NCBI RefSeq assembly: GCF_000759535.1
Contig: NZ_CP009455.1
Coordinates: 930,001-994,000 of the forward strand
Reading direction: 5' to 3'
DNA length: 64,000 nucleotides
Source: Pseudomonas cremoricolorata
Lineage (GTDB): Bacteria; Pseudomonadota; Gammaproteobacteria; Pseudomonadales; Pseudomonadaceae
This document shows, piece by piece, positions 28,684 through 38,004 of the stretch; the stretch's first letter is position 1; each line of letters opens with the position of its first letter. The notes beneath the pieces were generated by a model, which worked only from the letters and a program-made list of their open reading frames with translations, was not told the origin of the DNA and ran no database searches. Made by a program: the position numbers and the translations under genes.

Positions 28684-31600
28684 TCAGACGTTCTGCTGTT
28701 CACCCTTCGGATCGAAGAACACCGAAGACACGATTTCTGCCTCGATCACGCTGCCATCGGCTTGCGGCGAGTAGACCCGCTCGCCCATGCGCTTCAGACC
28801 GCCCTTGACCACACCCATGGCGAACGAATAGCCCAGGGAGTTGAAGGCGTAGCTGGAGGTGACGTGACCGACCATGTCCATCGGAATCGGCTGGTTCGGG
28901 TCGTTGACCAACTGGGCGCCTTCGGGCAGCCACTTCTTCGGATCGACCGGCTTGAGGCCCACCAGTTGCTTGCGGTCTTCGCGCAGGCAGTCTTCGCGAT
29001 TCATGCCACGCAGGCCGATCCACGAGAACGGCTTGTTGCGGCCGACGCACCAGCTCATGTTCAGGTCGTCCGGGTTCATCGAACCGTCGGTGTCCTGACC
29101 GACGATGATGAAGCCCTTCTCGGCGCGCAGCACGTGCATGGTCTCGGTGCCGTATGGGGTCAGGTTGTACTTCTTGCCCGCCTCGACGATTTTTTCCAGC
29201 ACGCCCATGGCGTAGTTGGCCTGCACGTTGACTTCGTACGACAGCTCACCGGTGAACGAAATCCGGAACACACGGGCCGGCACACCGCCAACGTTGCCTT
29301 CCTTCCAGGTCATGAACGGGAAGGCGTCCTTGTCCAGGTCGATGTCGGTGACTTCGGCCAGCAGCTTGCGGCTGTTGGGGCCCGACAGCGTCATGGTCGC
29401 CCAGTGGTCGGTGACCGAGGTGAAGTACACCTTCAGCTCCGGCCATTCGGTCTGGTGGTACAGCTCCAGCCATTGCAGTACGCGAGCCGCGCCGCCGGTG
29501 GTGGTGGTCATGATGAAGTGGTTGTCGGCGACGCAGGCGGTGACGCCGTCGTCGAAGACCATGCCGTCTTCCTTGCACATCAGGCCGTAACGGGCCTTAC
29601 CCACATCGAGCTTGGTCCAGGCGTTGGTGTACACGCGGTTGAGGAACTCGCGGGCATCCGGGCCCTGGATGTCGATCTTGCCCAGGGTCGAAGCATCCAG
29701 CAGACCGACGCTTGCGCGCACGGCCTTGCACTCACGCTCGACGGCGGTGTGCAGGTCTTCGCCGGGCTTGGGGAAGTACCACGGACGCTTCCACTGGCCG
29801 ACATCTTCGAACTCGGCGTTGTTCTTCAGGTGCCAGCTGTGCAGCGCGGTGAAGCGCACGGGCTCGAAGATATGGCCACAGTGACGACCGGCGACAGCGC
29901 CGAAGGCCACGGGGGTGTAGTTGGGGCGGAACATCGTGGTGCCCATCTGCGGGATGGTGATACCCATCGAGCGTGCAGCGATGGCCAGGCCGTTGATGTT
30001 ACCCAGTTTGCCTTGGTCGGTACCGAAGCCCAGCGCGGTGTAGCGCTTGACGTGCTCGACCGACTCGAAGCCTTCGCGGGTCGCCAGTTCGATGGCAGCA
30101 GCGGTGACGTCGTTCTGCTGGTCGACGAACTGCTTCGGCGCACGGGCAGTGCCCTTGTCGTGCGGCACCTGGAACAGCGCCACACTGGCCTCTTCCTTGC
30201 GCGCCACGGTCTTCGGCAGGCTGCCGGTGGTGGGCTGGAAGCCGGCTTCGGTGGCTGCGCGCACGCCGCCCTCGAACCCGTCGGCCAGCGCATCGCCCAG
30301 GGCGTAAACGCCGTTGATGCCACCGACACACACACGTTTCTGCGGTGCATCGCCCGGTACGAAGCCGAGGATGTCGTCACGCCAGACCGGACGACCGCCC
30401 AGGTGCGAAGCCAGGTGAACGATCGGGCTGTAGCCGCCGGAGGTGCCGATCAGGTCGCACTCGAGCCATTCGCCCGGGCTGGTGACCTTGTGCGCCACGG
30501 TGTCGATGGCAGCCACGCGAGCACCGGTCACGTGCTTGGTGCCACGCGATTCGATGATGGCGCTGGAGGTGAGGATGCGAATGCCCTTGGCACGCGCTTC
30601 TTCGACCAGCGAGCCACGCGGGTTGTGACGGGCATCGGCGATGGCCACCACTTGCAGACCGGCGTCGTGCCAGTCCAGCGCCGCGCGGTAGGCGTGGTCG
30701 TTGTTGGTCGACAGCACCAACTTGCGGCCAGGTGCCACGCCGTAGCGGCGCACGTAGACCGAAATGGCGCCGGCGAGCATGTTGCCCGGCACGTCGTTGT
30801 TGCCGTACACCAGCGGACGCTCGTGGGCGCCGGTGGCCAGCACTACACGTTTAGCACGTACACGGTGCACACGATGACGCACCTGACCCAACGGCGCGTG
30901 GTCACCGAGGTGGTCGGTGAGGCGCTCGTGGATGGTCAGGAAGTTGTGGTCGTGGTAGCCGTTGACGGTAGCGCGCGGCAACAGGGTCACTTCCGGCATG
31001 GCTTGCAGCTCAGCGATGACGCTGGCGACCCAGTCGGCGGCAGGCTTGCCGTCAAGGGTTTCGCGGGTGTCGAGCAGGCTGCCGCCGAACTCTTCCTGTT
31101 CGTCGGCCAGAATCACTCGAGCGCCGCTACGGCCAGCGGCCAGGGCAGCGGCCAGGCCGGCCGGGCCGGAACCGACCACCAGCACGTCGCAGTGCTGGTT
31201 CATGTAGTCGTAGCTGTCCGGGTCGTTCTGCAGCGGCGAACGGCCCAGGCCCGCGGCCTTGCGGATGTACTTCTCGTACGTCATCCAGAAGGATTTGGGG
31301 TACATGAAAGTTTTGTAGTAGAAGCCCGGCGGCATCATGCTGCCGCCGACTTTACCGAGAATGCCCATCATGTCGTTGTTGACGTTCGGCCAGCCGTTGG
31401 TGCTGGTGGCGACCAGGCCGGAGTACAGCGGCTGCTGGGTGGCACGCACGTTGGGGATCTGCGTGGCTTCGGTGCTGCCCAGTTGCAGGATGGCGTTCGG
31501 CTCTTCGGTGCCCGAGGCGATGATGCCGCGTGGACGCGAGTACTTGAAGCTGCGGCCGACGATGTCGACGCCGTTGGCCAGCAGCGCTGCGGCCAGGCTG

Positions 31601-31701
31601 TCGCCGGCATAGCCCTGGTAGCTCTTCCCGTTGAAGGTGAAGTTCAGCACCTTGCTGCGGTCGACACGGCCACCGCTGGAGAGGCGATAGGTCTGGCTCA
31701 T
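28684..31701 (-). CDS. soxA: Sarcosine oxidase alpha subunit SoxA
   Basis: Large subunit (1005 residues) of the heterotetrameric enzyme that oxidises sarcosine to glycine and H2O2, passing the methyl carbon to THF. An N-terminal ferredoxin-like fold without the iron-sulfur cysteines (NGKSYQGYAGDSLAAALLANG) is followed by an NAD-binding flavoprotein region (VVGSGPAGLAAALAAGRSG, about residue 173). A C-terminal aminomethyltransferase/GcvT-like THF domain spans about 600-1000. The start overlaps the soxD stop by 4 bp (ATGA). Confidence 0.96.
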   Translation of the reverse strand: MSQTYRLSSGGRVDRSKVLNFTFNGKSYQGYAGDSLAAALLANGVDIVGRSFKYSRPRGIIASGTEEPNAILQLGSTEATQIPNVRATQQPLYSGLVATSTNGWPNVNNDMMGILGKVGGSMMPPGFYYKTFMYPKSFWMTYEKYIRKAAGLGRSPLQNDPDSYDYMNQHCDVLVVGSGPAGLAAALAAGRSGARVILADEQEEFGGSLLDTRETLDGKPAADWVASVIAELQAMPEVTLLPRATVNGYHDHNFLTIHERLTDHLGDHAPLGQVRHRVHRVRAKRVVLATGAHERPLVYGNNDVPGNMLAGAISVYVRRYGVAPGRKLVLSTNNDHAYRAALDWHDAGLQVVAIADARHNPRGSLVEEARAKGIRILTSSAIIESRGTKHVTGARVAAIDTVAHKVTSPGEWLECDLIGTSGGYSPIVHLASHLGGRPVWRDDILGFVPGDAPQKRVCVGGINGVYALGDALADGFEGGVRAATEAGFQPTTGSLPKTVARKEEASVALFQVPHDKGTARAPKQFVDQQNDVTAAAIELATREGFESVEHVKRYTALGFGTDQGKLGNINGLAIAARSMGITIPQMGTTMFRPNYTPVAFGAVAGRHCGHIFEPVRFTALHSWHLKNNAEFEDVGQWKRPWYFPKPGEDLHTAVERECKAVRASVGLLDASTLGKIDIQGPDAREFLNRVYTNAWTKLDVGKARYGLMCKEDGMVFDDGVTACVADNHFIMTTTTGGAARVLQWLELYHQTEWPELKVYFTSVTDHWATMTLSGPNSRKLLAEVTDIDLDKDAFPFMTWKEGNVGGVPARVFRISFTGELSYEVNVQANYAMGVLEKIVEAGKKYNLTPYGTETMHVLRAEKGFIIVGQDTDGSMNPDDLNMSWCVGRNKPFSWIGLRGMNREDCLREDRKQLVGLKPVDPKKWLPEGAQLVNDPNQPIPMDMVGHVTSSYAFNSLGYSFAMGVVKGGLKRMGERVYSPQADGSVIEAEIVSSVFFDPKGEQQNV

Positions 31702-32033
31702 ACGTTTTCTCCCCGTTCGTTGACGGCCGCCGATGTCGCGGGTGTGTTTTCACGAGCCGTCACCTTCGGCTGCTCGCCGATCTTGTAGGTTTCGAGGATC
31801 TCGTAGGTCTCGGTGTTACGGGTGACGTTGAAGTACTGGCGGCAGCCGGCAACGTGGTCCCACAGTTCATGGTGAATACCGCGCAGGTTGTCGCGGAAGA
31901 ACATGTAGGTGCCCCACTCCTCGTCGGTGCACGAATTTGGGTCCAGAGGACGGGCGATGTGCGCCTGGCCGGAAGCGTGGAACTCTTCTTCGGAGCGCAG
32001 CTCGCCGCAATGGGGACAGAAAATATGCAACAT
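31698..32033 (-). CDS. soxD: Sarcosine oxidase delta subunit SoxD
   Basis: Small 111-residue zinc-binding subunit. The zinc ligands are visible as FCPHCG at the N-terminus plus HVAGCRQYF about 60 residues later. Lies 15 bp after soxB and overlaps soxA by 4 bp, so translation is coupled. Confidence 0.94.
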   Translation of the reverse strand: MLHIFCPHCGELRSEEEFHASGQAHIARPLDPNSCTDEEWGTYMFFRDNLRGIHHELWDHVAGCRQYFNVTRNTETYEILETYKIGEQPKVTARENTPATSAAVNERGENV

Positions 32034-32048
32034 GAAGGTTGTCTCCGA

Positions 32049-33299
32049 TTAGTGGGCGACGGCTGCGGCGCCGTGTTCGTCGATCAGCGCACCGTTGTAG
32101 AAACGGTCGATGGAGAACGGTGCGGCCAGTGGGTGCATCTCGCCTTTGGCAAGGCTGGCGGCGAAGACGTTGCCCGAACCCGGGGTCGCCTTGAAGCCGC
32201 CGGTGCCCCAGCCGCAGTTGAAGAACAGGTTCTTGACCGGGGTCTTGGAGATGATCGGGCACGCGTCCGGGCAGGTGTCGACGATGCCGCCCCACTGACG
32301 GTTCATGCGCACCCGCGACAGAATCGGGAACATCTCGACGATCGCCTGCATGGTGTGCTCGATGATCGGGTACGAACCGCGTTGACCGTAACCGACCCAG
32401 CCATCGATACCGGCGCCGATAACCAGGTCGCCCTTGTCGGACTGGCTGATGTAGCCGTGTACGGCGTTGGACATGATCACGCTGTCGATGATCGGCTTGA
32501 TCGGCTCGGAAACCAGCGCTTGCAGCGGGTGCGATTCGAGTGGCAGACGGAAGCCGGCCAGGCGCGCCATGTGCCCGGAGTTACCGGCCGTGACCACGCC
32601 GACGCGCTTGGCGCCGATGAAGCCCTTGTTGGTTTCCACGCCGATCACCGCGCCGTTTTCCTTGCGGAAACCGATCACTTCGGTCTGCTGGATCAGGTCG
32701 ACGCCCAGGGCGTCGGCGGCACGGGCATAGCCCCAGGCCACGGCATCGTGACGGGCCACGCCGCCACGGCGCTGGATGGTCGCGCCGAGGATCGGGTAGC
32801 GGGTGTTCTTCGAGCAGTCCAGGTACGGAATCTCGGCCGCGACCTGTTCGGTGTTGAGCAGCTCGCCATCGACGCCATTGAGGCGGTTGGCGTTGACGCG
32901 GCGCTCGGAATCACGGATGTCCTGCAGGGTGTGGCACAGGTTGTACACGCCACGCTGGGAGAACATCACGTTGTAGTTGATGTCCTGGGACAGCCCTTCC
33001 CACAGCTTCATGGCGTGCTCGTAGAGCTTGGCCGATTCGTCCCACAGGTAGTTGGAACGCACGATGGTGGTGTTACGGGCGGTGTTGCCGCCGCCCAGGT
33101 AACCCTTCTCGATCACCGCCACGTTGGTGATGCCGTGTTCCTTGGCCAGGTAGTAGGCGGTCGCCAGACCATGCCCGCCACCACCAACGATGACCACGTC
33201 GTAGACCTTTTTAGGGGTCGGCGTGCGCCACATGCGCTGCCAGTTTTCGTGGTGGCTGAGGGAGTGTTTGAAGAGGCCGAAGCCTGAATAGCGTTTCAT
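32049..33299 (-). CDS. soxB: Sarcosine oxidase beta subunit SoxB
   Basis: Catalytic FAD/FMN subunit of 416 residues (DAO family). The dinucleotide-binding loop [22 protein letters not shown] is at about residues 34-55, and the region that carries the covalent-flavin histidine (family knowledge) is present around residue 175 (GGVARHDAV). The C-terminal [14 protein letters not shown] segment is the usual FAD-contact motif. Starts 14 bp after glyA; second gene of the glyA-soxBDAG-purU operon. Confidence 0.96.
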   Translation of the reverse strand: MKRYSGFGLFKHSLSHHENWQRMWRTPTPKKVYDVVIVGGGGHGLATAYYLAKEHGITNVAVIEKGYLGGGNTARNTTIVRSNYLWDESAKLYEHAMKLWEGLSQDINYNVMFSQRGVYNLCHTLQDIRDSERRVNANRLNGVDGELLNTEQVAAEIPYLDCSKNTRYPILGATIQRRGGVARHDAVAWGYARAADALGVDLIQQTEVIGFRKENGAVIGVETNKGFIGAKRVGVVTAGNSGHMARLAGFRLPLESHPLQALVSEPIKPIIDSVIMSNAVHGYISQSDKGDLVIGAGIDGWVGYGQRGSYPIIEHTMQAIVEMFPILSRVRMNRQWGGIVDTCPDACPIISKTPVKNLFFNCGWGTGGFKATPGSGNVFAASLAKGEMHPLAAPFSIDRFYNGALIDEHGAAAVAH

Positions 33300-33313
33300 C
33301 TAGGGTTACTCCC

Positions 33314-34567
33314 TCAGCGGTAAACCGGGTAATCGGCGCACAGGGCGGAGACGCGCTTGGCCACGTCGGCTTCGATGTCTGCATCACCCAGGTGATCGAG
33401 GATGTCGCAGATCCAGCCAGCCAGCTCTTTGCACTGGGCGACCTTGAAGCCACGGGTCGTGACGGCCGGGGTGCCGATGCGCAGGCCCGAGGTCACGAAC
33501 GGCGATTGTGGATCGTTGGGTACGGCGTTCTTGTTGACGGTGATGTGCGCACGGCCCAGGGCGGCGTCGGCATCTTTGCCAGTCAGGCCCTGACGGATCA
33601 GGCTGACCAGGAACAGGTGGTTGTCGGTACCACCGGAAACCACGTCGTAGCCGCGGTCGATGAACACCTGGGCCATGGCCTGGGCGTTGTCGATCACTTG
33701 CTGCTGGTAGGCCTTGAAGCCTGGCTCCAGCGCTTCTTTAAAGCACACTGCCTTGCCGGCGATGACGTGCATCAGCGGGCCACCCTGGGCGCCCGGGAAG
33801 ACCGCAGCGTTGAGCTTCTTCTCGATCTCTTCGTTGGCCTTGGCCAGGATCAGACCGCCACGTGGACCGCGCAGGGTCTTGTGGGTGGTGGTGGTGACCA
33901 CGTCAGCGAACGGAATCGGGTTGGGGTACAGGCCGGCAGCGACCAGACCCGCAACGTGGGCCATGTCGACGAACAACAGCGCACCGACCTTGTCAGCGAT
34001 GGCGCGGAAGCGTGGGAAGTCGAGGGTCTTGGAGTACGCCGAGAAGCCGGCAACGATCATCTTCGGCTTGTGCTCGACGGCCAGGCGCTCGACTTCGTCG
34101 TAGTCGATCAGGCCAGTATTGGTGTCGATGCCGTACTGAACGGCGTTGTACAGCTTGCCCGAGGACGACACTTTGGCGCCGTGGGTCAGGTGACCGCCAT
34201 GGGCCAGGCTCATGCCCAGGATGGTGTCGCCGGCCTGCAGCAGAGCCAGGTACACGGCGCTGTTGGCCGAGGAACCGGAGTGCGGCTGGACGTTGGCGTA
34301 GTCGGCACCGAACAGCTGCTTGGCGCGCTCGATGGCCAGCGCCTCGACCTTGTCGACGTGCTCGCAACCACCGTAGTAACGCTTGCCTGGATAGCCTTCG
34401 GCGTACTTGTTGGTCAGGCCGCTGCCTTGGGCCTGCATCACGCGCTTGCTGGTGTAGTTTTCCGAGGCGATCAGTTCGATGTGATCTTCCTGACGCTGTT
34501 CCTCGGCATTCATCGCCGCCAGCAGTGCGTCGTCATAACCTTGGATCTGGTCTTGCTTGCTGAACAT
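33314..34567 (-). CDS. glyA: Serine hydroxymethyltransferase GlyA
   Basis: PLP enzyme interconverting glycine plus 5,10-methylene-THF with serine plus THF. The 417-residue protein starts at ATG 34567 ([16 protein letters not shown]), although the frame is open further upstream. The PLP-lysine is in [16 protein letters not shown]. As first gene of the sox operon, it uses both products of sarcosine oxidase, glycine and methylene-THF, to make serine. Pseudomonas carries additional glyA copies elsewhere; this is the betaine-catabolic one by context. Confidence 0.96.
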   Translation of the reverse strand: MFSKQDQIQGYDDALLAAMNAEEQRQEDHIELIASENYTSKRVMQAQGSGLTNKYAEGYPGKRYYGGCEHVDKVEALAIERAKQLFGADYANVQPHSGSSANSAVYLALLQAGDTILGMSLAHGGHLTHGAKVSSSGKLYNAVQYGIDTNTGLIDYDEVERLAVEHKPKMIVAGFSAYSKTLDFPRFRAIADKVGALLFVDMAHVAGLVAAGLYPNPIPFADVVTTTTHKTLRGPRGGLILAKANEEIEKKLNAAVFPGAQGGPLMHVIAGKAVCFKEALEPGFKAYQQQVIDNAQAMAQVFIDRGYDVVSGGTDNHLFLVSLIRQGLTGKDADAALGRAHITVNKNAVPNDPQSPFVTSGLRIGTPAVTTRGFKVAQCKELAGWICDILDHLGDADIEADVAKRVSALCADYPVYR

Positions 34568-34752
34568 CGTGTATCTCCCGGCAGCGATCATTTTTTGTCT
34601 GGAGGGTTCAATGACCCTTTGTGGCGATGGTAGGGCTGCCGGGGGGCAATCAGATGCCTGCGCACGCCTTGCAATGGCGCGTTTACGACATTCGTCACGC
34701 CAACACGTGCAATGGTTTAGAGTTCGGTTCTGCTCGCTCACAGGACCGCGTC

Positions 34753-35793
34753 ATGCCAGACCACACACAACAATTCGCCAGCGACAACTACTCCGGTATC
34801 TGCCCCGAAGCCTGGGCTGCGATGGACCGCGCCAACCGCGGTCACGAACGCGCCTATGGCGACGACCAATGGACGCAACAGGCCGCCGATCACTTCCGCC
34901 GCCTGTTCGAAACCGACTGCGAGGTGTTCTTCGCCTTCAACGGCACCGCGGCCAACTCACTGGCCCTGGCCTCGCTGTGCCAGAGTTTTCACAGCGTCAT
35001 CTGCTCGGAAACCGCCCACGTCGAAACCGACGAGTGTGGCGCCCCGGAGTTCTTCTCCAACGGCTCCAAGCTGCTTACCGCGCGCACTCACGAAGGCAAG
35101 CTGACACCTGAGTCGATTCGCGAGATCGCCCTCAAGCGCCAGGACATCCACTACCCCAAACCGCGCGTGGTGACGCTTACCCAGGCCACCGAGGTCGGCA
35201 CGGTGTACCGCCCCGACGAGCTCAAGGCGATCAGCGCCACCTGCAAGGAACTGGGCCTGCACCTGCACATGGACGGCGCACGCTTCACCAACGCCTGCGC
35301 ATTCCTCGGCTGCTCACCCGCCGAGCTGACGTGGAAGGCCGGGGTCGATGTGCTGTGCTTTGGCGGCACCAAGAACGGCATGGCGGTCGGCGAGGCGATT
35401 CTGTTCTTCAACCACGACCTGGCCCGCGACTTCGACTATCGCTGCAAACAGGCCGGGCAACTGGCCTCGAAAATGCGTTTTCTTTCCGCGCCCTGGGTTG
35501 GGCTGTTGGAGGACGGCGCCTGGCTGCGCCACGGCAACCACGCCAACCACTGCGCGCAGTTGCTGGCCTCGCTGGTCAGCGACCTGCCGGGCGTTGAACT
35601 GATGTTCCCGGTCGAAGCCAACGGGGTGTTCCTGCAAATGCCGGAGGCGGCGCTCGAAGCGCTGCGCAACAAGGGCTGGCGCTTCTACACCTTCATCGGT
35701 AGCGGCGGCGCGCGATTCATGTGTTCGTGGGATACCGAAGAATCGCGCGTGCGTGCGTTGGCGGCGGATATTCGCGCGATCATCGAGGCCTGA
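34753..35793 (+). CDS. ltaE: Low-specificity L-threonine aldolase LtaE
   Basis: PLP enzyme that cleaves L-threonine and L-allo-threonine to glycine and acetaldehyde. The 346-residue protein starts at ATG 34753 (MPDHTQQFASDNYSG). The Schiff-base lysine is Lys207 in FGGTKNGMAVGEAI, the same number as in the studied P. putida enzyme. Divergent from glyA across 185 bp, it supplies or drains glycine next to the glycine-serine genes. Confidence 0.95.
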   Translation: MPDHTQQFASDNYSGICPEAWAAMDRANRGHERAYGDDQWTQQAADHFRRLFETDCEVFFAFNGTAANSLALASLCQSFHSVICSETAHVETDECGAPEFFSNGSKLLTARTHEGKLTPESIREIALKRQDIHYPKPRVVTLTQATEVGTVYRPDELKAISATCKELGLHLHMDGARFTNACAFLGCSPAELTWKAGVDVLCFGGTKNGMAVGEAILFFNHDLARDFDYRCKQAGQLASKMRFLSAPWVGLLEDGAWLRHGNHANHCAQLLASLVSDLPGVELMFPVEANGVFLQMPEAALEALRNKGWRFYTFIGSGGARFMCSWDTEESRVRALAADIRAIIEA

Positions 35794-35816
35794 GCGGCCC
35801 GTTCGGGGATAAGTGA

Positions 35817-35839
35817 GCAGGGGCGCGATGCCCCCGCTT
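35817..35839. terminator. Hairpin between convergent ltaE and zapA-like genes
   Basis: GCAGGGGC and GCCCCCGC with one mismatch around a GCGAT loop, in the 60-bp convergent spacer. No T-run, so a modest candidate for a shared terminator. Confidence 0.4.
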
Positions 35840-35853
35840 GGAACACCACCGGC

Positions 35854-36156
35854 TCAGGGCTGCGCGATGGTCCGGGCAATGGCATCGACGGTAGCGTCGA
35901 TCTGCGCCTGGGTGCGCGCCAGGGTGTGTTGGTGCTCGTGCTGCAAGGCGATCTGCCGCGAGCACAGGTTCAGCGCGGCCAGCACCAGTAACTTGTCGCC
36001 GATCAGGGTCGGGTACTGGCGCTTGGTGTCATTGAGGCTGGTGTTGAGCATGCGCACCGCAGCGGCGAGGGTTTCTTCCTGGCCGTCCGGTGCCTTGATC
36101 GAGTAATCGGTGCCCAGAATCGACACGACCTTGATCGGCTGCGCGTGCAGGCTCAT
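35854..36156 (-). CDS. ZapA-family cell division protein (paralogue)
   Basis: A 100-residue ZapA-like protein: an N-terminal strand-rich part (VKVVSILGTDYSIKAPDGQEETL) binds FtsZ in the family, and a C-terminal coiled coil (NLCSRQIALQHEHQHTLART) dimerises. The sequence differs from the zapA that sits by the 6S RNA gene in P. aeruginosa as I recall it, so this is probably a second copy. ATG 36156 overlaps the stop of the upstream coiled-coil gene by 4 bp, so the pair is co-translated. Confidence 0.8.
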   Translation of the reverse strand: MSLHAQPIKVVSILGTDYSIKAPDGQEETLAAAVRMLNTSLNDTKRQYPTLIGDKLLVLAALNLCSRQIALQHEHQHTLARTQAQIDATVDAIARTIAQP

Positions 36157-36383
36157 GCGCCGACGGTACCGGCGCCAGCGCGCTCGAGCAGCGCTTGCAG
36201 ACGCGCAGCGGTGCTGCCCTGCTTCTCTTCCTGCTCCATCAGCGACAGTTGCAGGGTTTCGTTCTCTTCCTTGGCCTGGGCCAGTTCCTGACCCAGCGCA
36301 GCGTTCTGCTCAGTCAGTTGGGTGTTCTTCTGCAGCAGGTCATTGACCAGTTGCTCGATTTGATTAAGGGAGGCTTCCAGCAT
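36153..36383 (-). CDS. ZapB-like / TIGR02449-type coiled-coil protein
   Basis: A 76-residue, almost wholly coiled-coil protein (LNQIEQLVNDLLQKNTQLTEQNAAL and following heptads). Start ATG 36383 is preferred over an upstream-open frame because it begins the coiled coil directly. ZapB-type proteins bridge ZapA-FtsZ filaments. Coupled (ATGA) to the ZapA-like gene, supporting a two-protein division module. Function inferred. Confidence 0.72.
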   Translation of the reverse strand: MLEASLNQIEQLVNDLLQKNTQLTEQNAALGQELAQAKEENETLQLSLMEQEEKQGSTAARLQALLERAGAGTVGA

Positions 36384-36547
36384 GGCTCTATCTCGGGGTT
36401 GTTGCAGAGGGCGCACACGATAAAGAAAAGTGCAGGCTCCCGCCAATTAATATCAGGACATCAGCAGCAAACGCCCCATTGACCCACCAATACCCCCCAT
36501 GTTCCCGAAAAACCCGCCACCGATCAGAATCCCCTGCCCCATACGAA

Positions 36548-36570
36548 AACAGGCCCATCACGGGCCTGTT
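36548..36570 (-). terminator. gbcB: Intrinsic terminator of gbcB
   Basis: Perfect 9-bp stem AACAGGCCC/GGGCCTGTT with a 5-nt loop. On the minus strand the stem runs into TTTTCG, 39 bp after the gbcB stop. Confidence 0.75.
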
Positions 36571-36608
36571 CTTACTTGCAGCTTGCAGCTCACGGCGTGC
36601 CGTTTGCC

Positions 36609-37709
36609 TCAATAGTCGATGCGCACATCGCCCTTGGGAATACTGCAGCACGACAGAATGTAGCCTTCGGCTTCGTCTTCCTCGGTGATCCCGCCGTTGT
36701 GCTCCATCTCGACTTCGCCGCCGAGCTTGAGCACCTTGCAGGTGCCGCAGATACCCATGCCGCACGCCTTGGGGATCATCAGGCCGACTTTCGCCGCCGC
36801 CGCGTGCACGGTTTCGCCCGGGGCGATGCGGATGCTCTTGTCGCTGCCGATGAACTCCACCAGGTTGAGGTCGGATTCATCGATTTCCGGCGCATCGGCG
36901 GCCTGCTCGGCGTGCTCGACCGCGTTTGCCTTGTCTTCGGCCGGCGTGGCACCGAACGACTCTTCGTGGTAGCGGCTCATGTCGAAGCCGACACCTTCGA
37001 GCATGCGCTTGACCGCAGTCATGTACGGCGTCGGGCCACAGCAGAAGACTTCACGCTCCATGTAGTCCGGGGCGATCAGTTCCATCAGGCGCTGGTTCAG
37101 GTAGCCGCGGTAGCCCGCCCAGGGTTCGCCCAGGCCGTGCTTCTCGCAGATGATGTGCAGGCCGAAATTCGGGATGCGCGAGGCCATCTGCTCGAGTTCG
37201 CGGTGGTAGATGATGTCCTTGGGCGTACGCGCACTGTGCACGAAGACCATGTCGACGTTGGCGTTGGTGTCGTAGAACCAACGGGCCATGGACATCACCG
37301 GGGTGATGCCGACACCGCCGGAGAGGTACAGCACCTTGCTGGCCGGGAAGTCGATGGCGTTGAACAAACCGACCGGGCCGTGCACCGCCAGCTCCTGACC
37401 TTCATGCAGGGTGTCGTGCAGGTGGTTGGAGACATGACCGCCCGGCACACGCTTGACGGTGATGGAGAAACTGTACGGAACCGATGGCGAGCTCGAGATG
37501 GTGTACGAGCGCATGACCTGCTTGCCGTCGATCTCAAGCTCGAGGGTGACGAACTGTCCTGGCTTGAAGAAGAACATGATCGGCGCGTCAGCCATGAAGC
37601 AGAAGGTGCGCACGTCCCAGGTCTCCTGGATGACCTTGACGCAGCGCACGGTGTGCCGGCCATTGACCCAGGTCTGAGTGGTGACCGGATTGAGGAAGGT
37701 TTCGGACAT
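36609..37709 (-). CDS. gbcB: Glycine betaine demethylase reductase component GbcB
   Basis: Passes electrons from NAD(P)H to the Rieske oxygenase GbcA. Of the 366 residues, an FAD-binding reductase domain comes first (RSYTISSSPSVPYSFSITVK), then a nucleotide-binding domain (LYLSGGVGITPVMSMARW and FCCGPTPYM). A C-terminal plant-type 2Fe-2S ferredoxin domain has cysteines in ACGMGICGTCKVL and the last one in LSCCS. ATG 37709 is chosen because GGAG lies six bases upstream; the ATG two codons earlier overlaps that site. Divergent from gbcA. Confidence 0.94.
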   Translation of the reverse strand: MSETFLNPVTTQTWVNGRHTVRCVKVIQETWDVRTFCFMADAPIMFFFKPGQFVTLELEIDGKQVMRSYTISSSPSVPYSFSITVKRVPGGHVSNHLHDTLHEGQELAVHGPVGLFNAIDFPASKVLYLSGGVGITPVMSMARWFYDTNANVDMVFVHSARTPKDIIYHRELEQMASRIPNFGLHIICEKHGLGEPWAGYRGYLNQRLMELIAPDYMEREVFCCGPTPYMTAVKRMLEGVGFDMSRYHEESFGATPAEDKANAVEHAEQAADAPEIDESDLNLVEFIGSDKSIRIAPGETVHAAAAKVGLMIPKACGMGICGTCKVLKLGGEVEMEHNGGITEEDEAEGYILSCCSIPKGDVRIDY

Positions 37710-37781
37710 GATCATCTCCAGCGGCCGACTACCGGCCTTTTTATGGTTGCGATTCTGCTCAAGCCCGAGGGGTCGCACTTT

Positions 37782-37814
37782 CCTATCTGCGACATCGGCG
37801 TGCTTATCGCGACC
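37782..37814. promoter_or_regulatory. Direct-repeat operator candidate in the gbcB-gbcA region
   Basis: Minus-strand reading gives GGTCGCGATAAG (37814-37803) and, 20-21 bp on, GTCGCAGATAGG (37793-37782): two copies of a GTCGC-(N)-GATA half-site. AraC-family dimers bind such helically phased direct repeats. GbdR, encoded at 54261-55367, is the known activator of gbcAB, so this is the likely GbdR site. Confidence 0.6.
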
Positions 37815-38004
37815 AGCCCCGTCAGACAAGGGTTGCGGCGTCGGAATCGGATTCGGCCATGTCGCCCATGGATACGGTTCACGCCCACAGTAATCGCACA
37901 CTCCACCGCAAATAGACCTGCTGTTTTTAAGTGAATAGCGACGCTGCACCACAACAACGATTAGCCACCATTCGCCGGCCACAATGGCCTTGAGGAACTA
38001 CACG

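Noticed and set aside
28762..31788. About 1000-codon open frame antisense to soxA
   Set aside because: Same reason: low-complexity His/Gln/Val-rich translation, no recognisable domain, and the sense strand encodes a clear SoxA.
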